Of a stretch of 64,000 nucleotides of DNA, positions 55,354 through 64,000 are shown in pieces (the first letter of the stretch is position 1; every line of letters begins with the position of its first letter). This DNA comes from Gordonia sp. PDNC005. Its GTDB lineage: Bacteria; Actinomycetota; Actinomycetes; Mycobacteriales; Mycobacteriaceae. A program made the translations under genes and the position numbers. The stretch lies in the NCBI RefSeq assembly GCF_016919385.1, contig NZ_CP070351.1, positions 1,426,001-1,490,000 on the forward strand, given 5' to 3'. The notes below the pieces were generated by a model. The model did no database searches. It was not told where the DNA came from and was given only the letters and a program-made list of their open reading frames with translations.

Positions 55354-56871
55354 ATGTCATTCAACCTGGCGATCATGCTGCAGGAGTCGGTGACGGCGGC
55401 GCCGTCCGCGCCGATGCTGTACCAAGGCGAGACGACGATCACCTACGGCGAGGTCGACGACCGGTCGCGTCGTGTCGCGACCGCGTTGCGTGAGCGCGGC
55501 CTGCGGCCCGGCGACAAGGTCGCCGTCCAGGTGCCCAACGTCCCCGAGTTCGTGTACGCATACTTCGGCATTCTGCGGGCCGGTCTCACCATGGTCCCGC
55601 TGAACCCGTTGTTCACTGCGCGCGAGATGGCCTATCACCTGGACGACAGCGACACTCGGCTGCTGATCACCTCGGTGTTCTCCCTGGCGGGGGCCGTCGA
55701 GGGGGCGGCGGAAGCGGGCGTCTCCGACGTCGTTGTGGTCCCGCTCGGTCCGGAGCTCCCGGACGGCTCGGTGGCGTTCGACAGTCTTCTCGACGCCGAT
55801 CCGTTCGACGACCTGCATCCGACATCGGCGGACGACACCGCGGTGCTGCTCTACACTTCCGGCACCACGGGTCGGCCCAAGGGCGCAGAGCTGACCCACT
55901 ACCAGCTCTACATGAACTGCACGGTGGCCCCGGAACTGTTCGGCATGACGGCGTCGGACGTGTCGATCGGAGTGCTTCCGCTGTTCCACGTCTTCGGCCT
56001 GTCGAGTGTGCTGAACGCGACCACACGCTGGGGTGCGTCGGTCGCGCTGCTGCCGCGGTTCGACGCGACGGCTGTCCTCGACGAGATCGAGCGGCGACGG
56101 GCGACGGTTTTCGCCGGGGTGCCGACGATGTACGTGGCACTCGCCGAAGCGGATGCGACCGGACGCGACCTGTCGACACTGCGGGCGGCGGTGTCCGGTG
56201 GCGCGTCCATCCCCGGAGAGGTGATCAAAGCGGTCGAGGCGAAATTCACCGGGCTTGTCGTCCTCGAGGGCTACGGTCTGTCGGAGACGGCGAGCACCAC
56301 GACGTTCAATGTCAGCGCCACCGAACGGAAGGTGCTCTCGATCGGCAAGCCCGTGTGGGGAGTCGAGATGAAGGTGATCGACGACGAGGGGAACTCGCTC
56401 CCCGCGGGTTCCGACAACGTCGGGCAGCTCCTGGTCCGCGGCCACAACATCATGAAGGGGTATTACAAGAGGCCGGATGCGACCGCCGACGCTCTGCGCA
56501 ACGGATGGCTGCACACCGGTGATCTCGGATATCGCGACAACGAGGGCTACTACTTCGTCGTCGACAGGCTCAAGGACATGATCGTCCGCGGCGGGTACAA
56601 CGTGTATCCCCGCGAGATCGAAGAGGTCCTGTACTCCCACCCCGACGTCGTCGAGGCCGCCGTGATCGGCGCACCCGACGACCGGCTAGGGGAGGAGGTG
56701 GTCGCCTACGTCGCCGTGCGCGACGGAGCAGACCTCTCCGAGGCCGACCTGATCGCCTTCTCGAAGGGCCAGCTGGCGGCCTACAAGTACCCGCGTTCGG
56801 TGGTGTTCGTGACCGAACTGCCCAAGGGGGCAACCGGCAAGATCTTGAAACGAGAACTGCGCACGTCGTGA
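55354..56871 (+). CDS. Acyl-CoA synthetase (AMP-binding, FadD-type)
   Basis: Activates a carboxylic acid to its CoA thioester. The 505-residue enzyme has the P-loop LLYTSGTTGRPKG, the A5 motif EGYGLSE, the hinge DRLKDMIVRGGYNVYPREIE, and the terminal catalytic Lys in PKGATGKILKREL. AAAGGAGAAG lies ahead of the ATG. It is the last gene of the operon, followed by a terminator. Confidence 0.93.
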   Translation: MSFNLAIMLQESVTAAPSAPMLYQGETTITYGEVDDRSRRVATALRERGLRPGDKVAVQVPNVPEFVYAYFGILRAGLTMVPLNPLFTAREMAYHLDDSDTRLLITSVFSLAGAVEGAAEAGVSDVVVVPLGPELPDGSVAFDSLLDADPFDDLHPTSADDTAVLLYTSGTTGRPKGAELTHYQLYMNCTVAPELFGMTASDVSIGVLPLFHVFGLSSVLNATTRWGASVALLPRFDATAVLDEIERRRATVFAGVPTMYVALAEADATGRDLSTLRAAVSGGASIPGEVIKAVEAKFTGLVVLEGYGLSETASTTTFNVSATERKVLSIGKPVWGVEMKVIDDEGNSLPAGSDNVGQLLVRGHNIMKGYYKRPDATADALRNGWLHTGDLGYRDNEGYYFVVDRLKDMIVRGGYNVYPREIEEVLYSHPDVVEAAVIGAPDDRLGEEVVAYVAVRDGADLSEADLIAFSKGQLAAYKYPRSVVFVTELPKGATGKILKRELRTS

Positions 56872-56889
56872 GCTGACGACGGCGCGCCC

Positions 56890-56928
56890 GCCTCGTCCCG
56901 AGAGTTCCTCGGCGACGGGGCAGTTTTT
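56890..56928 (+). terminator. Rho-independent-type terminator after the fadD gene
   Basis: A bulged stem (outer 56890-56897 with 56914-56921, inner 56898-56902 with 56908-56912) is followed by TTTTT at 56923-56927. It is one of few hairpins here with a U-tract. Confidence 0.7.
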
Positions 56929-56938
56929 CAGCCAAATC

Positions 56939-56958
56939 CATTGACGTTGACGTCAATG
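56939..56958. promoter_or_regulatory. Perfect palindrome upstream of the MFS gene
   Basis: CATTGACGTTGACGTCAATG is a 20-bp palindrome with a two-base TG centre. It lies about 50 bp before the MFS ATG. The TetR gene downstream of the MFS gene is a likely binder. Similar TTGACGT-ACGTCAA palindromes are typical of actinobacterial TetR operators of lipid metabolism. Confidence 0.6.
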
Positions 56959-57007
56959 TAAAGCAAAATCGTGACAGAGGTCACGCATTCACAGTTGGAG
57001 GAGATCA

Positions 57008-58396
57008 ATGACAGAGTCCGTCTCGACGACGACGGGAGTGGGGGCGACCGACCGCTCCGCTCACCGGAAACTGCTCGCTGCAGGACTGTTCGGCAGTTCC
57101 ATCGAGTGGTACGACTTCTTCGTCTACGGCACCGCCGCAGCGCTGGTGTTCCCGAAGGTCTTCTTCCCGGACGCATCCGCACTCGTCGGCACCCTGCTCG
57201 CGTTCAGCACGTTCGCGATCGGCTTCATCGCCAGGCCGCTCGGCGGCATCCTCGCCGGACACTACGGCGACAAGATCGGCCGCAAACCGATGGTCCTCAT
57301 CTGCCTCATCTCGATGGGTCTGGCGACCTTCCTCATCGGGTGCCTGCCGTCGGCGGCGGCGATCGGTTCGGCCGCGCCGATCCTGCTGGTGACTCTCCGG
57401 TTCATCCAGGGCCTCGCGTGCGGTGGCCAGTGGGGCGGGATCGTTCTGCTGCTCACCGAGTCCGCAGGTCCCAAGCGCCGCGGCTTCGCGGGGACGTTCG
57501 GCCAGATGGGGGTGCCGCTCGGACTGGTCCTCGGCAACCTCTCGATGATCGTCGTCAACAGCCTCGTCTCCGACGCCGCGTTCCTCAGTTGGGGCTGGCG
57601 CATCCCGTTCTGGGCGAGTGCAGCACTGATCCCCGTCGTGCTCTACATCCATTTCAAGGTTGAGGACTCACCCGAGTTCCGGGCTCTGCAGGCCGAGGCC
57701 GAAGCCAAGCGCGGTGACGGCGAGCAGGTCGCACAGGCGCCGCTGTCGGAGGCCGTTCGCTTCCACTGGCGCAAGATCGTGCTCGGCGCCGGACTCCTCG
57801 CGGCCACCAACTCGGCGTTCTACGTCGCCATCGCGGGCTTCCTCGCCTACGCCACCAAGTCGCCCGACGAGAACGGCCTCGGCATGGACCGCAACACCGT
57901 TCTGACGGCTGTGATGGCCGTATCGCTGATCATGCCGTTCGCCGTCATGTGGGCGGGCAAAGTGTCGGACCGCGTCGGTCGACGTCCGCTGATCATCCTC
58001 GGCGGAGGAGTGCTGCTGCTGTGGGCGTTCCCGTTCTTCTGGCTCGCCAACACCGCCTCGGGCGTGCTGCTGTTCTTCGCGATGCTGATCAGCAGCTGCG
58101 GACAGTCGCTCACCTACGGTCCGCTCGCGGCATTCATGGCCGAACTGTTCGAACCTCGACTGCGGTACTCGGGTGCATCGCTCGGTTACCAGCTCGCCGC
58201 CGTGGCCGTGTCCGGCGTGGCGCCGCTTCTGATGACCTGGATCATCGCCGAGACCGCGTCGACCGCGGGTGTGTCGCTGTACCTCGCCGCGATGGCGGTC
58301 GTCACGATGTACTGCGCGTGGCGCCTCCCGGAGACCAACACCGAAGCCGTCCGCAACGATCCGGTGGCAGTTCCGGGCCTACCCGCCTCGGCCTGA
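57008..58396 (+). CDS. MFS transporter, metabolite:H+ symporter (MHS) family
   Basis: A proton-coupled importer of organic acids, 462 residues and 12 membrane segments. GSSIEWYDFFVYGTAAAL and the loop GHYGDKIGRKPMV are MHS signatures. The latter contains the Gly-Asp-Arg/Lys motif. It probably imports the carboxylic acid that the synthetases activate. GGAGGAG precedes the ATG. Confidence 0.9.
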   Translation: MTESVSTTTGVGATDRSAHRKLLAAGLFGSSIEWYDFFVYGTAAALVFPKVFFPDASALVGTLLAFSTFAIGFIARPLGGILAGHYGDKIGRKPMVLICLISMGLATFLIGCLPSAAAIGSAAPILLVTLRFIQGLACGGQWGGIVLLLTESAGPKRRGFAGTFGQMGVPLGLVLGNLSMIVVNSLVSDAAFLSWGWRIPFWASAALIPVVLYIHFKVEDSPEFRALQAEAEAKRGDGEQVAQAPLSEAVRFHWRKIVLGAGLLAATNSAFYVAIAGFLAYATKSPDENGLGMDRNTVLTAVMAVSLIMPFAVMWAGKVSDRVGRRPLIILGGGVLLLWAFPFFWLANTASGVLLFFAMLISSCGQSLTYGPLAAFMAELFEPRLRYSGASLGYQLAAVAVSGVAPLLMTWIIAETASTAGVSLYLAAMAVVTMYCAWRLPETNTEAVRNDPVAVPGLPASA

Positions 58397-58432
58397 CGCC
58401 GTATCGTGCCCGGCGTCCTTGAAAGGCCGACG

Positions 58433-59071
58433 ATGGCACAGCAGACTGTCACCGTGAGTAACGCTCAAGAGCGTGCGCGGGCCAGTCGCAAGGACGCCGG
58501 GGCCGCACGCCGTACCCAACTGCTCGACGCCGCAGCCGACTGCTTCGACGAATTCGGCTACGCCGCGGTGACCGTGGAGATGATCGCGAGCCGCGCGCAC
58601 ACGTCGCGTCCGACGTTTTATGCGTACTTCCGCTCGAAGGACGAGATCTTCATGGCTCTCGTTGCGCAAGTGTCGGACCAGTTGTCGGAGACCCAGAGTC
58701 TCGCCGGGCTCGAGAACGCGACCACACGTGAGATTCTCGCTGCGACAACCCGCGCATACGTCGATGCGATCGCGTCCATGGGAGGTCTCGTCGCACTGAT
58801 CGACATGAGCGCGACCATCGATCCCGCGGTCGCCGAGATATGGAACGCAGGCAGCGAGGAGCGGACGAGCAGGTACGCGACCTACCTGCGAAATCTTCCG
58901 CCGGGAGTCATCGCCCCGACTCTCGAACCCGAACGTCTCGTGCAGATCATCGGACACGCGATCCATCACGGTGCAAAACGGGCCGTCGGCGCCGACGACG
59001 CGCACAAAGAGCAGTTCATCCTCGACATCATCGCCGTCACCGAACGACTCATCGGAGTTCAGGACGGCTGA
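58433..59071 (+). CDS. TetR-family regulator (second)
   Basis: A 212-residue TetR protein: ARRTQLLDAAADCFDEFGYAAVTVEMIASRAHTSRPTFYAYFRSKDEIF is the DNA-binding domain. The ATG at 58433 has GAAAGG 6 nt upstream. GTG 58406 is in frame but poorer. TATCGT at 58402-58407 could be its -10. It probably binds the palindrome at 56939-56958. Confidence 0.9.
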   Translation: MAQQTVTVSNAQERARASRKDAGAARRTQLLDAAADCFDEFGYAAVTVEMIASRAHTSRPTFYAYFRSKDEIFMALVAQVSDQLSETQSLAGLENATTREILAATTRAYVDAIASMGGLVALIDMSATIDPAVAEIWNAGSEERTSRYATYLRNLPPGVIAPTLEPERLVQIIGHAIHHGAKRAVGADDAHKEQFILDIIAVTERLIGVQDG

Positions 59072-59104
59072 CACCCACTCGACACCACCCGACAGGGAGC
59101 CCAC

Positions 59105-60772
59105 ATGTCCGATGCCCTTGACGCCGCACTCGCGGAGATCACCGCGTTGCAGATCACGAACTGGCCGGAGGAGGTGGGGAGGGAGATCGTCTACCCGGCA
59201 GGTCGGGCGACGATGGTCGACCACTTGCGCCATTGGGCGGCGACGCGTCCCGACTCGGTCGCGATCTCGTTCTATGGTCACGACATCACGTACGCGGAGT
59301 ACAACGAGGCGTCCGACCGTTTCGCGGGCTGGCTCTCATCCGTCGGCGTCATGCCGGGAGATCGTGTGGGCGTGCACCTGACCAACTGCCCGCAGTTCCT
59401 CATCGCGATGCTCGGAACACTCAAACTCGGTGCGGTGCACGTGCCGATCAATCCGATGTTCAAGGCATTCGAACTGCGTCATGAGCTCGTAGACGCAGAT
59501 GTGGCGGTGCTGCTGACCTCTCCTGATCAGCGTGACCTCGTCGACGGAGTCCGCGCCGACACCTCGGTTCGGGTCGTGGCGACAACCGCGGTCGACGAAC
59601 TCCTGAGTCCTGATCTCGGCCGGGACTGGGCCGACATGATGGCGGCCCAGCGCGCGCCGATCCGTCCGGCCGATCCCGACGCGCTCGCCGCCCTCAACTA
59701 CACCGGCGGCACCACCGGGATGCCCAAGGGATGTGAGCACACACAACGGCACATGGCCTACACCGCGGCTACCGCGACCCTCGCCTCCGGTCAGCAGATC
59801 GGGGAGCCCGACAGCGTCCCGCTGAACTTCCTGCCTGTCTTCTGGATCGCGGGCGAGGACTTCGGCATCCTGAAGTCGCTGATCAACGGGCAGCGAGTGG
59901 TTCTCCTGAGCCGCTGGGACGCAGCCGTCGTCGTCGACGCGATCCGGGACAACCGCGTCACCGACCTTGTCGCGACTGTCGACAACTACCTCGAGATTCT
60001 TGAGCTTCCCGACCTCGATCCGGCGGCGCTCGCGTCGCTGACCTCAACACTCGCGGTCTCGTTCGTCACCCGACTGAGCCCAGACATCAGGGCTCGGTGG
60101 CGGAACGAAGTCGGCACCGTCCTTCGGGAGGCGTCGTACGGGATGACCGAGACCCACACCGCGGACACCTTCACACTCGGCTTCCAGAACGACGACCGCG
60201 ACCTCCGGGCCGACCCGGTGTTCTGCGGCCTCCCGGTTCCGGGCACGGACATACTCGTCGTCGACGACCGCGGAATCCCTGTGGAAGTCGGCGACACGGG
60301 CCAGATCATCGTCCGCAGTCCGTCGATCATGACCAGATACCTCGACAATCCTGAGGCGACCGCGTCGACCCTCGTCGACGGCTGGCTGCAGACCGGCGAT
60401 CTCGGACGCTTCGACGAATGGGGTGCACTGCACTACCTCGCGCGCACCAAGGAGATGATCAAGATCAACGGCATGAGCGTGTTCCCATCCGAAGTGGAGA
60501 CGCTGATGCGACTGCACGACGGGATAGAAGCGGTGTCGGTGGTCCCGCGTCCGGACGCTGCCAAGGGGCAGGTGCCGGTGGCGTTTGTGGTGATCGCCGA
60601 CGGCGGCCCCGACAGAACCGCGCTGGACGCGTGGGCCCGCGAGAACCTGGCCACCTACAAGGTGCCGGAGATCGTCATCGTTGATGCCCTCCCGATGACC
60701 GCCACCGGCAAGATTCGGAAAGGCGACCTCCTCGAACGCGCGGCGGCGACTCTGTCGGGCGGTGCGGAATGA
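59105..60772 (+). CDS. Acyl-CoA synthetase (AMP-binding), variant P-loop
   Basis: A 555-residue ANL-family ligase. The phosphate-binding loop reads YTGGTTGMPKG, where most relatives have Ser as the second residue (YTSGTTG). EASYGMTETHTA, the hinge RTKEMIKINGMSVFPSEVE and the terminal Lys in TATGKIRKGDLL are intact. Its stop overlaps the carboxylase start (ATGA), so its product may be carboxylated by the next enzyme. Confidence 0.9.
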   Translation: MSDALDAALAEITALQITNWPEEVGREIVYPAGRATMVDHLRHWAATRPDSVAISFYGHDITYAEYNEASDRFAGWLSSVGVMPGDRVGVHLTNCPQFLIAMLGTLKLGAVHVPINPMFKAFELRHELVDADVAVLLTSPDQRDLVDGVRADTSVRVVATTAVDELLSPDLGRDWADMMAAQRAPIRPADPDALAALNYTGGTTGMPKGCEHTQRHMAYTAATATLASGQQIGEPDSVPLNFLPVFWIAGEDFGILKSLINGQRVVLLSRWDAAVVVDAIRDNRVTDLVATVDNYLEILELPDLDPAALASLTSTLAVSFVTRLSPDIRARWRNEVGTVLREASYGMTETHTADTFTLGFQNDDRDLRADPVFCGLPVPGTDILVVDDRGIPVEVGDTGQIIVRSPSIMTRYLDNPEATASTLVDGWLQTGDLGRFDEWGALHYLARTKEMIKINGMSVFPSEVETLMRLHDGIEAVSVVPRPDAAKGQVPVAFVVIADGGPDRTALDAWARENLATYKVPEIVIVDALPMTATGKIRKGDLLERAAATLSGGAE

Positions 60773-63700
60773 AGCTGCTCATCGCGAACCGCGGGGAGAT
60801 TGCCCTGCGCATCATCCGCACAGCGCAGGAGAGGGGAGTGCACACGGTCGCTGTTCATGCTGCCGACGACGCGGCGACTCCGCATGTCGCCGCGGCAGAC
60901 GAGGCGTTTGCACTGCCGGGCGAAGGGCCGGCCGCGTACCTCGACATCGAGGCGCTCCTGCGGATCGCCGACTCGACGGCGACCGATGCGATCCACCCCG
61001 GGTACGGCTTCCTCGCCGAGAACGCGGACTTCGCCGAGGCGTGCGGCGCGGCCGGGATCCGATTCGTGGGTCCGAGCCCTGCTGTACTCCGCAGGTTCGG
61101 CGACAAGCTTCAGGCACGGGCGGCCGCGGTCGACTGCGGACTCGACGTCCTGGCCGGAACGAATGGCGCGGTCGAGTTGTCCGAAATTCAGGCATTCGCG
61201 GAGGCAGTGCCGGGCGGAGTCATGCTCAAGGCCCTCGCGGGCGGCGGTGGACGCGGCATGCGGGAGGTCGCTCGAGGCGCTGACTTGGTGCGCGCCTATC
61301 GCGGCGCCGTCGCTGAAGCAGAGCTCGGGTTCGGCGACCCCAGGGTGTTCGCCGAAGAGCTCCTGACCGGAGCACGGCACATCGAAGTCCAGGTGATCGG
61401 CGACGGCGCCGAGGTGATGGCGCTCGGCGACCGCGATTGCAGCGTGCAACGTCGCAGACAGAAACTCATCGAGATCGCGCCGGCACCCGCACTGTCGGAC
61501 GAATTCCGCCTCCGCCTGCACTCCGACGCGGCCCTCCTGTGCGCCGCGGCAGGCCTCACCGGACTCGCCACCGTCGAGTTCCTCGTCGCCGCCGACCGAG
61601 CAGTCTTCCTCGAGGTGAACCCGCGCATCCAGGTGGAGCACACGGTCACCGAGGAGGTCACCGGAGTGGACCTGGTCGCGGCCGCCCTGGTCATCTCCGA
61701 GGGAGGAACCCTCGCCGATTGCGGGCTCTCCGACGGTGTCACCGCACGCGACGGCCAGGTGACGGGAACACCCGCACACGCAACCGGCGCCGCGGTACAG
61801 GCACGCGTGAACCTGGAGACCCTGACAGCCGACGGCGCTGCGGTGCCGACGGGTGGACTGCTCGCCTCGTTCAGCCCACCTGCCGGTCCGGGCGTCCGGG
61901 TCGACACGTTCGGGCTCCCGGGGCTGGAGACGTCGACCCGATACGACTCCCTGCTGGCCAAGGTGATCGTGCGCGCGCCGAGCCTGGCGGCGGCGGTGGC
62001 AAAGGCCGACCGTGCACTCGCCGAGTTCGTCATCGACGGACCCGGCACGACGATCGGAGTGTTGCGCGCAATCCTCCACGACGACGAGTTCCTCAGCGGC
62101 CCCGTCGACACGGGCTACCTCGACCGGCGGATCAGTTCGCTCGCTCCGGAGACCGACGAACCCGCCGCCGAGGTCGACCTCGAGCTCGCGGTCGACGAGC
62201 GGGCGGCGGTCGCACCCCTGACCGGAACTGTCGTCGACGTCGCCGAGGTCGGCACAGTGGTGCCCGCGGGATCACCGCTGGCGGTGCTCGAAGCGATGAA
62301 GATGCAGCACGAGGTGCTCGTCGAGACCGATGTCGAGGTCGTGAGCGTGGGGTCGGCGGTCGGCGGGACGGTGTCGACCGGTGCACCACTCGTCGTCTAC
62401 CGCGCGGCAGGCGACGGACTCGACCGGGCAGCCGACGCGGACCTCGACATGGACCGGCGCAGGGCAGATCTCGACGAAGTCGACGAACGTCATCGCATGA
62501 CACTCGACGAGGCGCGCCCGGACGCCGTCGCCAAGCGCAGGCGTATCGGGCGTCGGACCGCACGCGAGAACATCTCCGACCTTGTCGACGACGAGAGCTT
62601 CGTCGAGTACGGCGCGCTCGCGATCGCCGCACAGAAGGCCAGACGATCCGAGGAGGACCTGATCGCGCAGACTCCGGCCGACGGTCTCGTGGGGGGTGTC
62701 GCGACCATCGGCGCCGATCTGTTCGGACGCGATCGGTCGACTGCCGTGGTGATGTCGTACGACTACACCGTTCTCGCCGGAACACAGGGCTGGCGCAACC
62801 ACGCGAAGACCGATCGGCTTCTCGAGGTCGCATTGTCGCGCAGTGTGCCCGTGGTCTTCTTCACCGAGGGCGGCGGCGGGCGTCCGGGCGACACCGACTA
62901 CGACATCGTCGCGGGACTTGACGTCCCGACCTTCCGGTCCATGGCGAAGATCCGTGACCTCGCGCCGTCCATCGCCGTCGTGTCCGGACGGTGCTTCGCC
63001 GGAAACGCGGCCCTCGCCGGGGCATGTGATCTCATCATCGCGACTCCAGACGCCACGATCGGAATGGGTGGGCCCGCGATGATCTCCGGTGGTGGGCTCG
63101 GCGAGTACCCACCCGAGGCCGTCGGACCGATCGACGTGCAACGTCGCAACGGGGTCGTCGACATCGTCGCCGACGACGAGGCGCACGCGGTCCGCCTCAC
63201 CCGGCAGGTGCTCGCGTACTTCCAGGGTCCGATCGACGAGTGGACCGCTCCCGACGCCAGAGCCGCGCGCCATGCGATCGGGGAGAACCGGCTGCGTGCC
63301 TACGACGTGCACACCGTCATCGCCTCGGTCGCCGACATCGGCTCAGTGCTGGAACTGCGATCCGACTATGCGAAGGGCATCGTCACCGGCTTCCTCCGCG
63401 TGGAGGGCCGACCGTTCGGGTTCGTCGCCAACAGCACACTCCATCTGGGCGGAGCGATCGACGCCGACGGCGCCGACAAACTCGCCGAGTTCCTGGAACT
63501 CTGTCAGCTCCGCGGGCTGCCGGTGGTCTCGTTCTGCGACACCCCGGGTTTCATGGTGGGTCCGGAGTCGGAGGAGAAAGCCACCGTGCGGCGCTTCTCC
63601 CGTCTCTTCTCGGTCGGCGCGAGAATGACCGTTCCGATGGGCGCGTTCATCCTGCGAAAGGGATACGGGCTCGGCGCGATGGCGATGACGGCGGGCAGCT

Positions 63701-63951
63701 TCCGGGCCACCCAGTTCACCGTCGCCTGGCCGACGGGCGAGATCGGCGGCATGGGCCTCGAAGGGGCGGTCCGTCTCGGATTCGCCAAAGAACTGGCGGC
63801 CGTCACAGACGAGGACGCTCGAGCGGACCTGTACAACACGCTTGTCGCCGAGATGTACCGCCGGGGCAGGGCCCTCAGTGCCGCCGCGACGTTCGAGCTC
63901 GACGACGTCATAGACCCGGCGGACACCCGCCGCTGGATCGCGACGCTGTAG
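60769..63951 (+). CDS. Single-chain biotin-dependent acyl-CoA carboxylase
   Basis: A 1060-residue enzyme with all activities on one chain: biotin carboxylase (residues 1 to about 440, start MKLLIANRGEIALRIIRTAQERG, Gly-rich ATP loop GGGGRGMREV), a BCCP domain with biotinyl Lys511 in EAMKMQHEV, and the carboxyltransferase (about 560-1060). Most actinobacterial carboxylases have separate alpha and beta chains. Single-chain forms such as mycobacterial long-chain acyl-CoA carboxylase (LCC) are known. Substrate unknown. Its position suggests it carboxylates the CoA thioester made upstream. The window ends 49 bp after the stop. Confidence 0.88.
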   Translation: MKLLIANRGEIALRIIRTAQERGVHTVAVHAADDAATPHVAAADEAFALPGEGPAAYLDIEALLRIADSTATDAIHPGYGFLAENADFAEACGAAGIRFVGPSPAVLRRFGDKLQARAAAVDCGLDVLAGTNGAVELSEIQAFAEAVPGGVMLKALAGGGGRGMREVARGADLVRAYRGAVAEAELGFGDPRVFAEELLTGARHIEVQVIGDGAEVMALGDRDCSVQRRRQKLIEIAPAPALSDEFRLRLHSDAALLCAAAGLTGLATVEFLVAADRAVFLEVNPRIQVEHTVTEEVTGVDLVAAALVISEGGTLADCGLSDGVTARDGQVTGTPAHATGAAVQARVNLETLTADGAAVPTGGLLASFSPPAGPGVRVDTFGLPGLETSTRYDSLLAKVIVRAPSLAAAVAKADRALAEFVIDGPGTTIGVLRAILHDDEFLSGPVDTGYLDRRISSLAPETDEPAAEVDLELAVDERAAVAPLTGTVVDVAEVGTVVPAGSPLAVLEAMKMQHEVLVETDVEVVSVGSAVGGTVSTGAPLVVYRAAGDGLDRAADADLDMDRRRADLDEVDERHRMTLDEARPDAVAKRRRIGRRTARENISDLVDDESFVEYGALAIAAQKARRSEEDLIAQTPADGLVGGVATIGADLFGRDRSTAVVMSYDYTVLAGTQGWRNHAKTDRLLEVALSRSVPVVFFTEGGGGRPGDTDYDIVAGLDVPTFRSMAKIRDLAPSIAVVSGRCFAGNAALAGACDLIIATPDATIGMGGPAMISGGGLGEYPPEAVGPIDVQRRNGVVDIVADDEAHAVRLTRQVLAYFQGPIDEWTAPDARAARHAIGENRLRAYDVHTVIASVADIGSVLELRSDYAKGIVTGFLRVEGRPFGFVANSTLHLGGAIDADGADKLAEFLELCQLRGLPVVSFCDTPGFMVGPESEEKATVRRFSRLFSVGARMTVPMGAFILRKGYGLGAMAMTAGSFRATQFTVAWPTGEIGGMGLEGAVRLGFAKELAAVTDEDARADLYNTLVAEMYRRGRALSAAATFELDDVIDPADTRRWIATL

Positions 63952-63962
63952 CGCGCAACAGG

Positions 63963-63994
63963 AAGTGCCCCGACTCCGCGGAGTCGGGGCACTT
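63963..63994 (+). terminator. Terminator after the carboxylase gene
   Basis: A perfect 32-nt palindrome (arms 63963-63978 and 63979-63994, the left arm starting AAGTGCCCCGACTCCG) is followed by TTGTTGT at the window edge. Confidence 0.75.
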
Positions 63995-64000
63995 TGTTGT

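Overview
The window reads as chromosomal DNA of a high-G+C actinobacterium of the order Mycobacteriales. Gordonia or a close relative is my best guess, from general resemblance rather than a search. The gene order matches the recA-lexA-ideR-sigB part of mycobacterial chromosomes: pspA, a glycosyltransferase-like gene, DUF3046, recA, recX, miaB, a membrane protein, a DUF349 protein, an Rv2728c-like gene, miaA, dapF, hflX, lexA, a ChiZ/DivS-like gene, nrdR, a PAC2 protein, a DUF4192 gene, ideR and sigB. I saw no insertion sequence, prophage, integron, CRISPR array, tRNA or rRNA.

Layout. 1-4037: envelope stress (pspA) and recombination (recA-recX), with a LexA box filling the spacer of the recA promoter. 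4042-7352: a four-gene glutamate-type ABC importer read leftwards. 7470-15037: tRNA modification (miaB, miaA), lysine/peptidoglycan precursor synthesis (dapF) and the ribosome-associated GTPase hflX. 15121-21035: a complete fructose PTS cluster with HPr, fused EIIABC, FruK and a DeoR regulator leftwards and Enzyme I rightwards. 21066-22979: the SOS repressor lexA divergent from a LysM cell-division inhibitor, then nrdR. 22985-29110: an HrpA helicase, an SRPBCC protein, a TmrB-like P-loop protein and a class III aminotransferase. 29119-29286: a self-contained candidate mini transcription unit whose leader pairs with almost the whole 16S rRNA tail. 29350-38109: a DUF899 protein, ahpC-ahpD divergent from oxyR, a DUF3516-type helicase coupled to a PAC2 protein, a lipoprotein, a DUF4192 gene interrupted by an amber codon, and ideR. 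38232-42234: a lysine deacetylase (acuC) overlapping a GNAT/acyl-CoA-synthetase fusion, so probably a reversible protein-acetylation pair. 42254-49600: sigB, a TetR regulator divergent from zapE, map, small conserved proteins, a YihY-type membrane protein and a RadD-like helicase. 49728-63951: a catabolic island with two TetR regulators, two SDRs, a quinone-oxidoreductase-like enzyme, a paired acyl-CoA dehydrogenase, two acyl-CoA synthetases, an MHS transporter and a single-chain biotin-dependent acyl-CoA carboxylase.

Regulatory themes. At least ten genes have a TANNNT -10 hexamer ending 6-8 nt before their start codon, which suggests leaderless transcripts. Two genes (856 and 34449) appear to start at CTG inside a CTGA stop/start overlap. 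Several perfect palindromes look like operators (43897-43918, 50425-50442, 56939-56958) and several strong hairpins separate convergent genes. Three genes (DUF899, DUF4192, YihY-type) have reading frames that are not intact as written. These are either real lesions or sequence errors.
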